Assembly (NCBI GenBank): GCA_014650015.1 | Contig: BMUD01000010.1 | Location: 1 to 64,000 of the forward strand | Source of the DNA: Streptomyces griseoloalbus | Lineage (GTDB): Bacteria > Actinomycetota > Actinomycetes > Streptomycetales > Streptomycetaceae | Direction of reading: 5' to 3' | DNA length: 64,000 bases | Shown: in pieces, positions 46,307-55,411 of the stretch | Position numbering within the stretch: the first letter of the stretch is position 1 | Layout of the letters: each line of letters starts with the position of its first letter | Made by a program: the position numbers and the translations under genes | Notes under the pieces: model-generated | Told to the model about the DNA's origin: nothing | What the model saw: only the letters and a program-made list of their open reading frames with translations | The model's database searches: none

Positions 46307-46429
46307 CTGATGTCCTCTCGTACGGGGTCGGGCGGATCGACGGGCGCAGGCCGGCGGCGGGCGTGGGCAGGCGAGCGCGGTCCGCGCCCGGGCCGGTGCG
46401 TGGCGACGTCGGCCACGGGCGCGGAGTCT

Positions 46430-46457
46430 GCATCTAAACAGACAAAATGCATAAAGG
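46430..46457 (-). promoter_or_regulatory. AT-rich probable promoter of phoD
   Basis: On the minus strand this reads CTTTATGCATTTTGTCTG and then TTTAGATGC, by far the most AT-rich stretch in the 269-base gap. TTTATG or TTGTCT could serve as -35 and TTTAGA as -10, but no pair fits the standard spacing perfectly. Confidence 0.4.
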
Positions 46458-46575
46458 GGGCACGCCTTGCGGGGTGTTCACACAGGAGGCGGTACGGGCG
46501 GGGTGTCGGGCGCGGAGAAGCGCCGCCGGTGTGTACCGACGGCGCTGGGGGCTGGGGGCTGGGACGGTGACCGGC

Positions 46576-47343
46576 TCAGGCGGTGCTCGCCTCCGTGCCC
46601 GAGCCGGCGCTCACGCGTTCGCGCACGGGCAGGTGGTAGACGTGGAAGGCGCGGCCGATGACCGGCTGGGCGACGTTGCGCACCTTGACGCCTCCGGTGG
46701 TCATGCCGTGCTCCGTGCCGGCGTGCGCGTGCCCGTGCACGGCGAGGTCGGCGCCGGCCGTGTCGATCGCCTCGGCCAGCAGATAGCTGCCCAGGAACGG
46801 ATAGATCTCCAGCGGTTCCCCGGCCAGGGTCTCCGGTACGGGGGAGTAGTGGGTGAGGGCGACGCGGACGTCGCAGCCCTCCTCCTCCAGTCGTTCCAGA
46901 GAAGTGCGCAGGCCGTCGGCGCACCGGCGGGAGAGCCGGACGAACTCCTTCATCACCGGCTCGCCGAACTCCCCGGCGCTCGCTCCGACGAACCCCCCGC
47001 CGAACCCCTTGGTGCCGGCCACGCCGACGCGTGCGTCCCCGGCCCGCACGACCGCCGCCTCCCCCTCCAGGACATGGGCGCCGGCGTCCCGCAGGACGGC
47101 CGTGACCTCGTCCGGCCGGTCGTCGTGGTGGTCGTGGTTGCCGAGCACGGCGACCACCGGAACGCCCAGGCCCCGGATCTCGTCGGCCACCACCCGGGCC
47201 TCCTCGACGGTGCCGTGCCGGGTGAGGTCCCCGGCCAGCAGCAGGAGGTCGGCGCACTCGGGCAGGGTCTCGAAGGCGGGGCGGAGCACGCCCCGCGTGT
47301 CGGGACCCATGTGGATGTCACCGACGGCAGCGATCCGGATCAT
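46576..47343 (-). CDS. Calcineurin-like metallophosphoesterase, 255 residues
   Basis: A compact phosphoesterase. Metal motifs are AAVGDIHMG (5-13), LAGDLTRHG, VLGNHDHHDD, THYSPV and HGHAHAG, all in order. A short insert, KGFGGGFVGASAGEFGEPVMKEF, lies between NHD and THY. Cyclic nucleotides or phosphodiesters are possible substrates. The ATG at 47341-47343 follows CGGAGGAG and overlaps the stop of the BON-domain gene. It ends a three-gene operon with that gene and a nucleotidyltransferase. Confidence 0.9.
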   Translation of the reverse strand: MIRIAAVGDIHMGPDTRGVLRPAFETLPECADLLLLAGDLTRHGTVEEARVVADEIRGLGVPVVAVLGNHDHHDDRPDEVTAVLRDAGAHVLEGEAAVVRAGDARVGVAGTKGFGGGFVGASAGEFGEPVMKEFVRLSRRCADGLRTSLERLEEEGCDVRVALTHYSPVPETLAGEPLEIYPFLGSYLLAEAIDTAGADLAVHGHAHAGTEHGMTTGGVKVRNVAQPVIGRAFHVYHLPVRERVSAGSGTEASTA

Positions 47344-47627
47344 GACAGCTCCTCCGCGTGATCGGGCGACGAGGGCTCGCTGACCACGATGTCGCAGTGC
47401 ACTTCGAGCCCGGCGAGCTCCTCCCGTACGGTGCTCAGGACGTCCTCGCGGCACCTGGCCGAGGGGACGGTCCCGGTGACCAGTACGGTCCCGCCGCGGA
47501 CCTCGGCCCGCACACCGAGTTCGCCGAGTTCCCCGGAGGCGAGGCGGTCCTGGAGGTGGGCGACGCGGTACTCCGCGCCCTGCCCGGCCGGTGGGCCGCC
47601 TGCGGATCCGGCGTCGTGGGTGTTCAT
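47340..47627 (-). CDS. BON-domain protein, 95 residues
   Basis: A small soluble protein with one BON domain (about residues 20-85): RVAHLQDRLASGELGELGVRAEVRGGTVLVTGTVPSARCREDVLSTVREEL has the alpha-beta-beta-alpha-beta pattern. BON domains in exported proteins bind phospholipid, but this one has no signal sequence, and family function in the cytosol is unclear. The ATG follows GGAAGGA; its stop overlaps the metallophosphatase start. It lies 21 bases after the nucleotidyltransferase gene. Confidence 0.78.
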   Translation of the reverse strand: MNTHDAGSAGGPPAGQGAEYRVAHLQDRLASGELGELGVRAEVRGGTVLVTGTVPSARCREDVLSTVREELAGLEVHCDIVVSEPSSPDHAEELS

Positions 47628-47648
47628 GGGCGTTCCTTCCGCGGACGT

Positions 47649-48338
47649 TCAGATGACGTTCAGGCGTTCCAGGAGGAAGAAGAAGGCGGCGGGCATGGGC
47701 TCGTCCCCGCAGTCGCGCCGTACCCGGTCCCAGTCGACCTTCTCGCGCAGGGCGCGGGCGATGGGCAGGACCGCCCCGAAGTCGCAGTGGTGCTCCGAGA
47801 AGGCGGCGATCAGCCCGGACAGCAGATCGGTGGGTGCCAGGACTGGCATGCGCACCGATTCCACCGGGAGTTCCTGCGCCCGGTGGAGCATCTCGGCGGA
47901 GACGGGCCTGTGCGCCAGTTCGAAGATGAGGTCGACGTCCTGGCCGAAGCAGGTGGCCTTGATCAGCCAGTCCTCCGGCGGGGTGTAGACCGTCAGCCCG
48001 GCCGCGCGGAGCGTGGCGGCCACGGACTCGGCGTCCTCGGGGCGGACGCAGAAGTCGACGTCGTGCTGGAGATTCCCGCTGCCGCCATGGGCGTGGACGG
48101 CGACGCTGCCGGCGAGTGCGAAGAGGTGCCCGCCCCGTTTCAGTACCGCGCCGACCTGCTTGGCCGCCTCCAGGATGGCCTGATTGCGGTCGCGGGGCAG
48201 TTCCGGGTCGCCCTCGTGGGGCGGTGTCCCGCGGCGTACGTCCAGGGGCGGTGCCTGCCCCGGGGCGTCCGAGGCCAGACGGAGGTCCGGGTTTCCAGGG
48301 CGCCGGACGAGCGTGGCGTCCTCGCCGTTCTCCGTCAT
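47649..48338 (-). CDS. Nucleotidyltransferase-fold protein
   Basis: A 229-residue protein. The core (about 60-150) has FALAGSVAVHAHGG, the GS motif of the nucleotidyltransferase fold, followed by LQHDVDFCVRPEDAES and QDVDLIFEL that supply the acidic residues. This is the layout of the DUF6036/NTP_transf-like group. N-terminal 50 residues are probably disordered. AAGGAAG precedes the ATG at 48336-48338; a GTG six bases earlier is possible. It heads a small operon with the BON and metallophosphatase genes. Substrate unknown. Confidence 0.7.
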   Translation of the reverse strand: MTENGEDATLVRRPGNPDLRLASDAPGQAPPLDVRRGTPPHEGDPELPRDRNQAILEAAKQVGAVLKRGGHLFALAGSVAVHAHGGSGNLQHDVDFCVRPEDAESVAATLRAAGLTVYTPPEDWLIKATCFGQDVDLIFELAHRPVSAEMLHRAQELPVESVRMPVLAPTDLLSGLIAAFSEHHCDFGAVLPIARALREKVDWDRVRRDCGDEPMPAAFFFLLERLNVI

Positions 48339-48482
48339 GACCACTTCCTTTCACCGACCGGACGGGTCGCACGGCCGCCGCCCGTTCCCCGCCGGGGGAC
48401 GGGCCTGCGCGTGCTGCCTGCACCTAGTACCCGGCGCGTCCGTTCCGACACGGACGCGGGTGAACGGCGCGCGGCCCCCGGC

Positions 48483-48962
48483 TCAGCGCTCCGTCACGTT
48501 GGCGACGAGCAGGCGCAGCAGCTGTTTGGCCGTGGCGTCCTGCTCGGGGGTGAGGCCCATGGCGTCGCCGATGGCCATCGGGACCGCGCGGGCGCGGTCC
48601 CGGAGCCCGGCGCCCTCGTCGGTGAGGCGGATGGCGACGGAACGCTCGTCGTCGCTGCGTCGCTCGCGGCGCAGCAGCCCGTTCGCCTCCAGGCGCTTCA
48701 ACAGCGGGGAGAGGGTGCTGGACTCCAGCTGGAGCGCGGCCCCGAGCTCCCGTACGGAGATCGAGTCCCGCTCCCAGAGCACCAGCAGGACCAGGTACTG
48801 CGGGTAGGTCAGGCCCAGCTCGTCCAGCAGCGGGCGGTAGCGGGCGGTGACCGCCCGGGACGCCGCGTACAGGGCGAAGCAGAGCTGGTCGTCCAGGAGC
48901 AGCGACCTCTCGGCCGATGTCGTGGCGCGGCTCCCGTCCGTCGTGCCGTCCATGGTGATCAC
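48483..48962 (-). CDS. OhrR-like MarR regulator
   Basis: A 159-residue winged-helix repressor. It matches OhrR, the organic hydroperoxide sensor: LLLDDQLCFALYAASRAVTARYRPLLDELGLTYPQYLVLLVLWE contains the reactive Cys28 and the Tyr residues that hydrogen-bond to it. The HTH is VRELGAALQLESSTLSPLLKRLEANGL and the wing RRERRSDDERSV. No Ohr peroxidase gene is adjacent; instead it is divergent from an alpha/beta-hydrolase. The GTG at 48962 has AGGGA seven bases before; ATG at 48953 is an alternative. Confidence 0.85.
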   Translation of the reverse strand: MITMDGTTDGSRATTSAERSLLLDDQLCFALYAASRAVTARYRPLLDELGLTYPQYLVLLVLWERDSISVRELGAALQLESSTLSPLLKRLEANGLLRRERRSDDERSVAIRLTDEGAGLRDRARAVPMAIGDAMGLTPEQDATAKQLLRLLVANVTER

Positions 48963-49023
48963 CCACGTTCCCTGTTGCGGTCCTGCCCGATTCTATCGGG
49001 AGCGAACGAGTCGCCCACTAAAT

Positions 49024-49037
49024 AGTTGCGCACGACT
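49024..49037. promoter_or_regulatory. Candidate OhrR/MarR operator
   Basis: AGTTGCGCACGACT is a 14-base imperfect palindrome (five of seven pairs). It overlaps the -35 of the hydrolase promoter and lies upstream of the divergent MarR gene, so one bound dimer could control both. Confidence 0.5.
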
Positions 49038-49054
49038 TAATGGTGCGCTACTTT
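49026..49054 (+). promoter_or_regulatory. Promoter of the alpha/beta-hydrolase gene
   Basis: TTGCGC (49026-49031) and TACTTT (49049-49054) are separated by 17 bases. The leader to the ATG at 49127 would be about 65 bases. Confidence 0.5.
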
Positions 49055-49126
49055 CCTCGTGTGCCGCCGATCCCGGTGGGCTCCGCTCCAGGACCCGGCG
49101 GCGGCACCAGATCCGAGGAGTACGTC

Positions 49127-50095
49127 ATGACCGGCACCACCGCCCACCGTCCCGTCCTCGAGCCGGCGGCCCAGGCCTTCGCCGAGGCCACCGCGAATCC
49201 GCCCTACCTCTTCGACCTGGGCCCCGTCGAAGGCCGCAAGGCCGTCGACGAGGTGCAGTCCGGCGACATCGCCCGGCCGGCCGTCGACGAGGAGTGGGTG
49301 ACCGTCCAGGGCGGGCCCACCGGCAGTGTCCGCGTGCGCCTCGTCCGCCCCGCCGGCGCCACCGGACAGCTGCCCGTGATCCTCTACATCCACGGCGCCG
49401 GCTGGGTCTTCGGCAACGCCCACACCCACGACCGCCTGGTCCGCGAACTCGCCGTCGGCACCGGCGCGGCGGTGGTCTTCCCCGAGTACGACCTCTCGCC
49501 CGAGGCCCGCTACCCGGTCGCCATCGAGCAGAACTACACCGTCGCCCGCTGGATCGTCACCGACGGCGCGGGCAGGGACCTGGACGCCACCCGGATCGCC
49601 GTGGCGGGCGACTCGGTCGGCGGCAACATGACGGCCGCGCTCACCCTGATGGCCAAGGAACGCGGCGACGTCCCCCTCGTGCAGCAGGTGCTCTTCTACC
49701 CGGTCACCGACGCCAACTTCGACACCGAGTCCTACCGCCTGTTCGCCGAGGGCTACTTCCTGCGCCGCGACGCCATGCAGTGGTTCTGGGACCAGTACAC
49801 GACCGACGAGGGCCGGCGCGCCGAGATCACCGCCTCCCCGCTGCGCGCCACCACCGAGCAGCTCACCGGACTGCCCCCGGCCCTGGTCGTCACCGGTGAG
49901 GCCGACGTGCTGCGCGACGAGGGCGAGGCGTACGCCGAGAAGCTCCGCCGGGCCGGGGTCCCCGTCACCGCCGTCCGCTACCAGGGCATCATCCACGACT
50001 TCGTGATGCTCAACGCCCTGCGCGAGACGCACGCCGCCGAGGCCGCCATCACCCAGGCGATCGGCGTCCTGCGCGGAGCGCTCGGCACCGCCTGA
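49127..50095 (+). CDS. HSL-family alpha/beta-hydrolase (esterase)
   Basis: A 322-residue esterase of the hormone-sensitive-lipase type. The oxyanion motif is HGAGW (89-93), the nucleophile Ser163 is in GDSVGGN, Asp260 in GEADVLRDE, and His290 in IIHDFVML. It has no signal peptide. GAGGAG precedes the ATG at 49127. Divergent to an OhrR-like regulator with a shared operator, so it is probably induced by that regulator's ligand, such as an organic hydroperoxide or an ester. Natural substrate unknown. Confidence 0.92.
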   Translation: MTGTTAHRPVLEPAAQAFAEATANPPYLFDLGPVEGRKAVDEVQSGDIARPAVDEEWVTVQGGPTGSVRVRLVRPAGATGQLPVILYIHGAGWVFGNAHTHDRLVRELAVGTGAAVVFPEYDLSPEARYPVAIEQNYTVARWIVTDGAGRDLDATRIAVAGDSVGGNMTAALTLMAKERGDVPLVQQVLFYPVTDANFDTESYRLFAEGYFLRRDAMQWFWDQYTTDEGRRAEITASPLRATTEQLTGLPPALVVTGEADVLRDEGEAYAEKLRRAGVPVTAVRYQGIIHDFVMLNALRETHAAEAAITQAIGVLRGALGTA

Positions 50096-50221
50096 CCCGG
50101 ACGGGCCGGAAGACCGGCTCGGGCGTACAAGAAAAGCGCTCGGGCCGGTCAGGGCTGAATATGGGGCAAAAGGTAGGGAAGTCGATGAGTGCCCCTCAGG
50201 GATGCGCTCGTGGAGGTCGAC

Positions 50222-50809
50222 ATGGACCAGCACACGTCTCGTGCGTCGGATCTTCCGCAGCCCCTGCGGGCCGTCGTCTCGGGCCTGCGGCATCTGCCGG
50301 GCGCGGAGCAGGTGGGCAGGGTGGCCGGCGGCACCCTGGACGCGATCGGCGCGGTGTCCCCGCGCGGACGCCGGATGGCCGTCTACGCCGGAGCCGGGGT
50401 GCTCGGTGTGGCGGGCGTCGTCGAATGGCCGGTGGCACTGACCGGCGCGGCCGTCGCCTGGCTCACCCAGCCACACCCGGGACAGCGGCAGGACGGCGAG
50501 CCGGGCACACCCTCACCGGCCGGAGCGGACGGGCAGGGCGACGAGCGGGCCGAGATCGGCACGCGGAGCGACCGCGCCCCCGCCGAAACCCCCGCCGGCC
50601 CCGGCGACCGGCTCACCCCCTCCCGCCACCGGCCCGGCCAGGCCGAACACCCCGTGCACGAACAGCCCGCCAAGGTGGGCGACACCGCCACCGCCTCCGC
50701 CCTGAAACAGGTCGCCGAGGCCACCACGCACCACGGCTCACACCCCGGCCCCCACCCGGACCGGGACGGTGCACCCGGGCAGCCGCGCGACAGCCGGCCC
50801 ACCCGCTGA
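50222..50809 (+). CDS. Hypothetical protein with one membrane hairpin
   Basis: A 195-residue protein. Residues 1-45 are amphipathic (LPQPLRAVVSGLRHLPGAEQVGRVAGG), residues 56-85 hydrophobic (MAVYAGAGVLGVAGVVEWPVALTGAAVAWL), and the last 100 residues are polar, Pro/Gly/Asp-rich and disordered. The ATG at 50222 follows GGAGGT. It lies 24 bases upstream of the large P-type ATPase gene, and this pairing suggests an accessory or regulatory membrane subunit. No family function is known. Confidence 0.65.
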   Translation: MDQHTSRASDLPQPLRAVVSGLRHLPGAEQVGRVAGGTLDAIGAVSPRGRRMAVYAGAGVLGVAGVVEWPVALTGAAVAWLTQPHPGQRQDGEPGTPSPAGADGQGDERAEIGTRSDRAPAETPAGPGDRLTPSRHRPGQAEHPVHEQPAKVGDTATASALKQVAEATTHHGSHPGPHPDRDGAPGQPRDSRPTR

Positions 50810-50833
50810 GCCACGACCACGGGACACCCTCAG

Positions 50834-53800
50834 ATGCTCACACGCTTCGATGTCGCCCCTCTCGCCGGGGCCGTGGCGGGAGCCGCCGCAGGCGCCGCCC
50901 GCGGCACCGCACAGGGCATGACGTCCGTCCACGACACGACACGCCGCCTGGGCCACGTCGCCCGCAACGCCCTCGGCGGCGGCCGGCACTGGCGGGCCGG
51001 ACACCGCGTCCATCTCGCCCTGCGGCACCCGGACGCCGCCGTGGGGCCGCTCGCCCGCAAGGCCGCCGCCGAACTCCTCGACCATCCGGACGTACTGACG
51101 GCCTACTGGGACGAAGGGCTGTCCCGTCTCGTGGTGACCGCCGTGACGGACGCGGCCGGCGACCGCGTGGCCGAACAGGCCGTCGCGATCGCCGCCCGCC
51201 TCGGACTGACCGAGGACGCCGGCCCGGAGGACGAGACCGGGACCGCCCACCCCGGCGACCCGCGCGAGGTACGGGTCGCCGCCACCGCGCTGCTGCTGGA
51301 CGCCGCCGGCACGGCCGGCGCCCTCACCGCCAGGTCACTGGGCCTGCCCCGCGGCCCCAAGGCGGTCACCGCCGCCGTCACCCTGCTGCGCGAGAACCCC
51401 CGCTTCCGGGCGCTGCTGCGGCAGCGGTTCGGCAGAAGCGGCACGGAACTCCTCCTCGCCGCCGCCAACGCCGCCGCGCACGGCGCCGCACAGTCCCCGG
51501 TGGCCCTCGTACTCGACGCACTGCTGCGCACCGGCCAGCTGACCGAGGCGGCGGCCCGCGCGGCGGCCTTCGAGGCACTGCACGACGACCTCTGCCTCGA
51601 CGAACGCACCAGCATCCCCTGCCCCGCCGGCATCCGCCCGCCCCTGCGGGTGACGCCCGCCCAGGCGTACGCGGCCCACGCCGGCACCGGCAGCCTCGCG
51701 GGCGCCGCCGCCACCCTCCTCGTCACCCACGACACCGGGGAGGCGGCGGAGGCCGTCCTGGCCGGATCCCCCAAGGCCGCGCGCTACGGCCCCGGCGCCT
51801 TCGACGCGGTCCTCGGCACCCACCTCGCCCGGTCCGGCGTCCTGGTCCGCAGTGGGCAACGGCTGCGCCAACTGGAGATCGCCGACTCCCTCGTCCTGCA
51901 CGCCGACGCCCTGCGCGGCCACGCCCGGCCCACCGCCGGCCACGACGACGCGCCCGCCCTGTTCGAGGACCCCGTCGACCCCTGCGCCGAAGCGGTCCTC
52001 GACGCGGCCCGCCGCGCCGGGCTGCACGTCGTGATCACCGGTGGCTCCGACCTGAAGGACATCACCCGCCTCGCCGACGAGGTCGCCCCCGCCGACCTGC
52101 CCTTCGGCGACGTCGTCAGGGCGCTGCAGAACGACGGGCACATCGTGGTGAGCGTCGCCCGGGTGGCGGAGCACGGGGACGCCGACGTGGCGGACGGACT
52201 GCCCGCCGGGGACGTGGCGGTCGCCCTCACCGACTCCCGCGCGGCGATCACCTGGGGCGCCGACGCCCTCGCCCCGGGCGGACTCGGGGACGTCTGGCGC
52301 CTGCTGACGGCGATTCCGGCGGCCCGCCGGGTCGGCCGCCGTTCGCAGACCCTGGCCCGCGCGGGCGCCGCCCTGTCGGGACTCATGGTGGCCCGCGGCG
52401 GCACACCCGGCGGCCGGCTCTGGCGGCGGCTCACCCGGCACGCCCCCGTGAACATCGCCGCGGCGGGCGCCCTGCTCACCGGCTGGACCGAGGCCGTGCG
52501 CGTGGCCCGCGCCACGCCGCCCGAGCCCCGGCTGCACGTGCCCTGGCACGCCCTGGAACCGCACCAGGCACGCGACCTGCTGCGCGACACCCGCACCGAC
52601 GAAGAGCCGGGCGGACTCGCCCTGCTCGCCGAGCGTTCCCGGCAGCGGGCGGCACGGCTCACCCGTACGCCCGCGGCCGCCCCCGCCCGCTGGACCTGGC
52701 AGGCGGCGGGCGCCGTCCGCCGCGAACTCGACGACCCGCTCACGCCCGTCCTGGCCACCGGGGCGGTCGCCTCGGCGCTCCTCGGCTCGCTCGTCGACGC
52801 CCTGCTCGTCGTCGGCGCCATGGACATCAACGCGGTGGCGGGCGGCCTGCAGCGGCTGCGCGCCGAACGGGCCCTCGCCCGGCTGGCGGCCCGGCAGCAG
52901 CCCACGGCACGCCGGCAGGTCACCCGCGAGCACACCGTCACCGTCGACGCCGCCCAACTGCGGCCGGGGGACCGGATCAGCCTCGGCTCCGGCGACGTCG
53001 TACCGGCGGACGCGCGGCTGCTGGAGGTGGACGGGCTCGAGGTCGACGAGTCCGCGCTGACCGGCGAGTCCCTGCCCGTGACCAAGGCCCAGGACCCGAC
53101 CCCCGGCGCGCCGGTGAGCCGGCGCACCTGCATGGTCTTCGAGGGCACCACCGTGGTGGCCGGCCGGGCCGACGCACTCGTGGTGGACACCGGCGACCGC
53201 ACCGAGGCCGGCCGGGCCGTCGCCCTGGCCGCCCGCACCCCGCCGCCCGCCGGCGTCCAGGCACGGCTGCAGGAACTGACCCGCAAGGCCCTGCCGGTGA
53301 CCCTCACCGGCGGGGCACTGGTCACCGGGCTGTCCCTGCTGCGCGGCAGCCCGGTACGACGGGCCGTCAGCGGCGGTGTGGCCGTGGCCGTCGCCGCCGT
53401 CCCGGAGGGCCTGCCGCTGGTCGCGACCGTCGCCCAGATGGCGGCCGCCCGCCGGCTCTCCCGGCGCGGCGTCCTGGTCCGCACCCCGCGCACCCTGGAG
53501 GCGCTCGGCCGGGTCGACACCGTCTGCTTCGACAAGACCGGCACCCTCACCGAGAACCGCCTGCGCCTGGTGCGGGTCGCCACCGCGGACGGCACCGTCC
53601 TCGCCCCGGACGCCGAACCGGCCGTGTCCGTCGTACGGCTGGCCGCGCGCGCCTGCCCGCAGGAGGAGACGGGCGAGGGACGCCGGGTCGCGCACGCCAC
53701 CGACGAGGCGGTCCTCGACGTCGCCCCGCCCGACGACACCTGGACGGCCGACGGCGAACTGGCCTTCGAGGCCAGCCGCGGCTACGCGGCGGCGGTCGGC

Positions 53801-55174
53801 CGGGACGGCGACGCGGACGGCGGCGCGCTCCTCGTCGTCAAGGGAGCCCCCGAGACGGTGCTCCCCGCCTGCCGGGACCTCCCCGGCGACGCGACCGGCA
53901 CGGCCCACACCCTCGCGGGCCAGGGGCTGCGCGTCCTCGCCGTCGCCCGGCGCCCGTGCCGGGGGACCGACGCCGGCGCCGAACTCGACGCCGACCTCGC
54001 GGACCTGGAGTTCGTCGGACTGATCGCCCTGGCGGACGTGCCGCGCGACACCTCCCAGAAGCTGCTCACGGAACTGCGCCGGGCCGGCATCCTGCCCGTC
54101 ATGCTCACCGGCGACCACCCGGAGACCGCCCGGGCCATCGCCCTGCAACTGGGCTGGCCCGAGGAGACCGGTGTCGTCACCGGGGACGAACTCGTCGACA
54201 TGAGCCGCAGCGACCGGGCCCGCGCCCTGCGCGGCGCCGCCGTCGTCGCCCGGGTCGCGCCCGAACAGAAACTCCACGTCGTGGAGGCCCTGCAACAGGC
54301 CGGCCGCGTCGTGGCGATGGCGGGCGACGGCGCCAACGACGCCGCCGCCATCCGCGCCGCCGACGTGGGCGTCGGCATCGAGGCCCGCGGTTCCGCCGCC
54401 GCCCGCAACGCCGCCGACCTCGTGCTCACCACCGGCGACCTGTCCGTCCTGGTGGACGCCGTCGGCGAGGGCCGCGCCCTGTGGCGCAGCGTCGCCGACG
54501 CGGTGAGCATCCTCATCGGCGGCAACGCGGGCGAGGTCGGCTTCAGCGTGCTCGGCACCCTGCTCGCCGGTTCCTCTCCGCTGTCGACCCGTCAGCTGCT
54601 TCTGGTCAACCTGCTCACCGACATGTTCCCCGCCATGGCGGTGGCGGTGACGCCGAGCGACGACCCGGCGACGGCCGCGCACGCCGCGACCGGCCCGATG
54701 GGCCTCGACGTCCTCGGCGCGCCCTTGCTGCGCTCCATCCGGCGCCGGGGCGTGACGACCTGCCTCGGCGCGGTCACGGCGTATCTGATCGGCCGTCTCA
54801 CCCCTGGCACCGAACGCCGTTCCACCACGATGGCCCTGTGCGGAGTGGTCGGCGCGCAGCTCGCGCAGACCCTGTCCGGCCGCCGCCACAGCCCCCTGGT
54901 GTGGGCGACGGCCCTGGGCTCCGCGGCGGTGCTCGCCGCCCTGGTGCAGACCCCCGGCGTCAGCCACTTTTTCGGCTGCACCCCGCTCGGCCCCGTCGCC
55001 TGGCTCGGCATCGCCCTGGCCATCACCCTGTCCGCCCTCGCCCCACGCCTGGAACGCATGGAGCGGGTACGCCACCTCTACGACGCCGCCACCCGCCTCG
55101 CCGAGCACCTCGGCGACGCCGCCCGCCGGACCCGCCCCTTGCTGCACAGCGGCATCGCCCGACCGGTGGCGTGA
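50834..55174 (+). CDS. CtpI-type P-type cation ATPase with degenerate tandem half
   Basis: A 1446-residue protein. The C-terminal half (about 600-1430) is a complete P-type ATPase core: TGES loop (LTGESLPVTK), PEGLPL in the fourth membrane helix (about 857), DKTGT with phosphorylated Asp900, KGAPE, TGDHPETA (about 1092) and GDGANDAAA (about 1163), then six C-terminal membrane segments. The first 600 residues contain a decayed copy of the same domain: VLVRSGQRLRQLEIADSLVL (about 335) mirrors VLVRTPRTLEALGRVDTVCF, with the DKTGT lost, and VITGGSDLKD (about 400) mirrors VMLTGDHPE. This architecture is that of mycobacterial CtpI. Cation is unknown; Ca or Mg is likely by PEGL class. The start at 50834 has a weak ribosome site. 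Confidence 0.88.
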   Translation: MLTRFDVAPLAGAVAGAAAGAARGTAQGMTSVHDTTRRLGHVARNALGGGRHWRAGHRVHLALRHPDAAVGPLARKAAAELLDHPDVLTAYWDEGLSRLVVTAVTDAAGDRVAEQAVAIAARLGLTEDAGPEDETGTAHPGDPREVRVAATALLLDAAGTAGALTARSLGLPRGPKAVTAAVTLLRENPRFRALLRQRFGRSGTELLLAAANAAAHGAAQSPVALVLDALLRTGQLTEAAARAAAFEALHDDLCLDERTSIPCPAGIRPPLRVTPAQAYAAHAGTGSLAGAAATLLVTHDTGEAAEAVLAGSPKAARYGPGAFDAVLGTHLARSGVLVRSGQRLRQLEIADSLVLHADALRGHARPTAGHDDAPALFEDPVDPCAEAVLDAARRAGLHVVITGGSDLKDITRLADEVAPADLPFGDVVRALQNDGHIVVSVARVAEHGDADVADGLPAGDVAVALTDSRAAITWGADALAPGGLGDVWRLLTAIPAARRVGRRSQTLARAGAALSGLMVARGGTPGGRLWRRLTRHAPVNIAAAGALLTGWTEAVRVARATPPEPRLHVPWHALEPHQARDLLRDTRTDEEPGGLALLAERSRQRAARLTRTPAAAPARWTWQAAGAVRRELDDPLTPVLATGAVASALLGSLVDALLVVGAMDINAVAGGLQRLRAERALARLAARQQPTARRQVTREHTVTVDAAQLRPGDRISLGSGDVVPADARLLEVDGLEVDESALTGESLPVTKAQDPTPGAPVSRRTCMVFEGTTVVAGRADALVVDTGDRTEAGRAVALAARTPPPAGVQARLQELTRKALPVTLTGGALVTGLSLLRGSPVRRAVSGGVAVAVAAVPEGLPLVATVAQMAAARRLSRRGVLVRTPRTLEALGRVDTVCFDKTGTLTENRLRLVRVATADGTVLAPDAEPAVSVVRLAARACPQEETGEGRRVAHATDEAVLDVAPPDDTWTADGELAFEASRGYAAAVGRDGDADGGALLVVKGAPETVLPACRDLPGDATGTAHTLAGQGLRVLAVARRPCRGTDAGAELDADLADLEFVGLIALADVPRDTSQKLLTELRRAGILPVMLTGDHPETARAIALQLGWPEETGVVTGDELVDMSRSDRARALRGAAVVARVAPEQKLHVVEALQQAGRVVAMAGDGANDAAAIRAADVGVGIEARGSAAARNAADLVLTTGDLSVLVDAVGEGRALWRSVADAVSILIGGNAGEVGFSVLGTLLAGSSPLSTRQLLLVNLLTDMFPAMAVAVTPSDDPATAAHAATGPMGLDVLGAPLLRSIRRRGVTTCLGAVTAYLIGRLTPGTERRSTTMALCGVVGAQLAQTLSGRRHSPLVWATALGSAAVLAALVQTPGVSHFFGCTPLGPVAWLGIALAITLSALAPRLERMERVRHLYDAATRLAEHLGDAARRTRPLLHSGIARPVA

Positions 55175-55252
55175 CGGCACGCCGTGGGGGTGGTCGTCAC
55201 CGGCCGGCGGCTCAGCACGGCACGCCGTGGGCGGTCGTCACCGGCCGGCTCA
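55175..55252. repeat. Imperfect tandem direct repeat after the ATPase gene
   Basis: A unit starting CGGCACGCCGTGGG and ending GTCGTCACCGGCCGG..CTCA occurs at 55175-55214 and 55218-55252; the copies differ by short insertions. The first copy also forms a small hairpin (GGCGTG/CACGCC, 55168-55183). It fills part of the gap before the alcohol dehydrogenase gene. Confidence 0.6.
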
Positions 55253-55411
55253 CGGGGATCGTCCGCGGCGCCACAGCAGAACCGCCGCAGTGCGCCCAGA
55301 CTGGAAGAGCAGGGCGGCCCCGGCACCCACCCGGGGATCCGCCGACGCGAGGCGGGCGCGGGCGCGCCCGGCGCCGCGGCCCGCCGCACGGCGAGAAGGG
55401 TGAGGATCGGC

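Noticed and set aside
46477-46482. PHO box for phoD
   Set aside because: Only one GTTCAC is present; the direct repeats at 11-base spacing needed for PhoP binding are missing.
51335-55180. A 1281-codon open frame antisense to the P-type ATPase
   Set aside because: Long antisense frames are normal in DNA with this GC content. The product has no domain pattern, while the plus strand encodes an intact ATPase.
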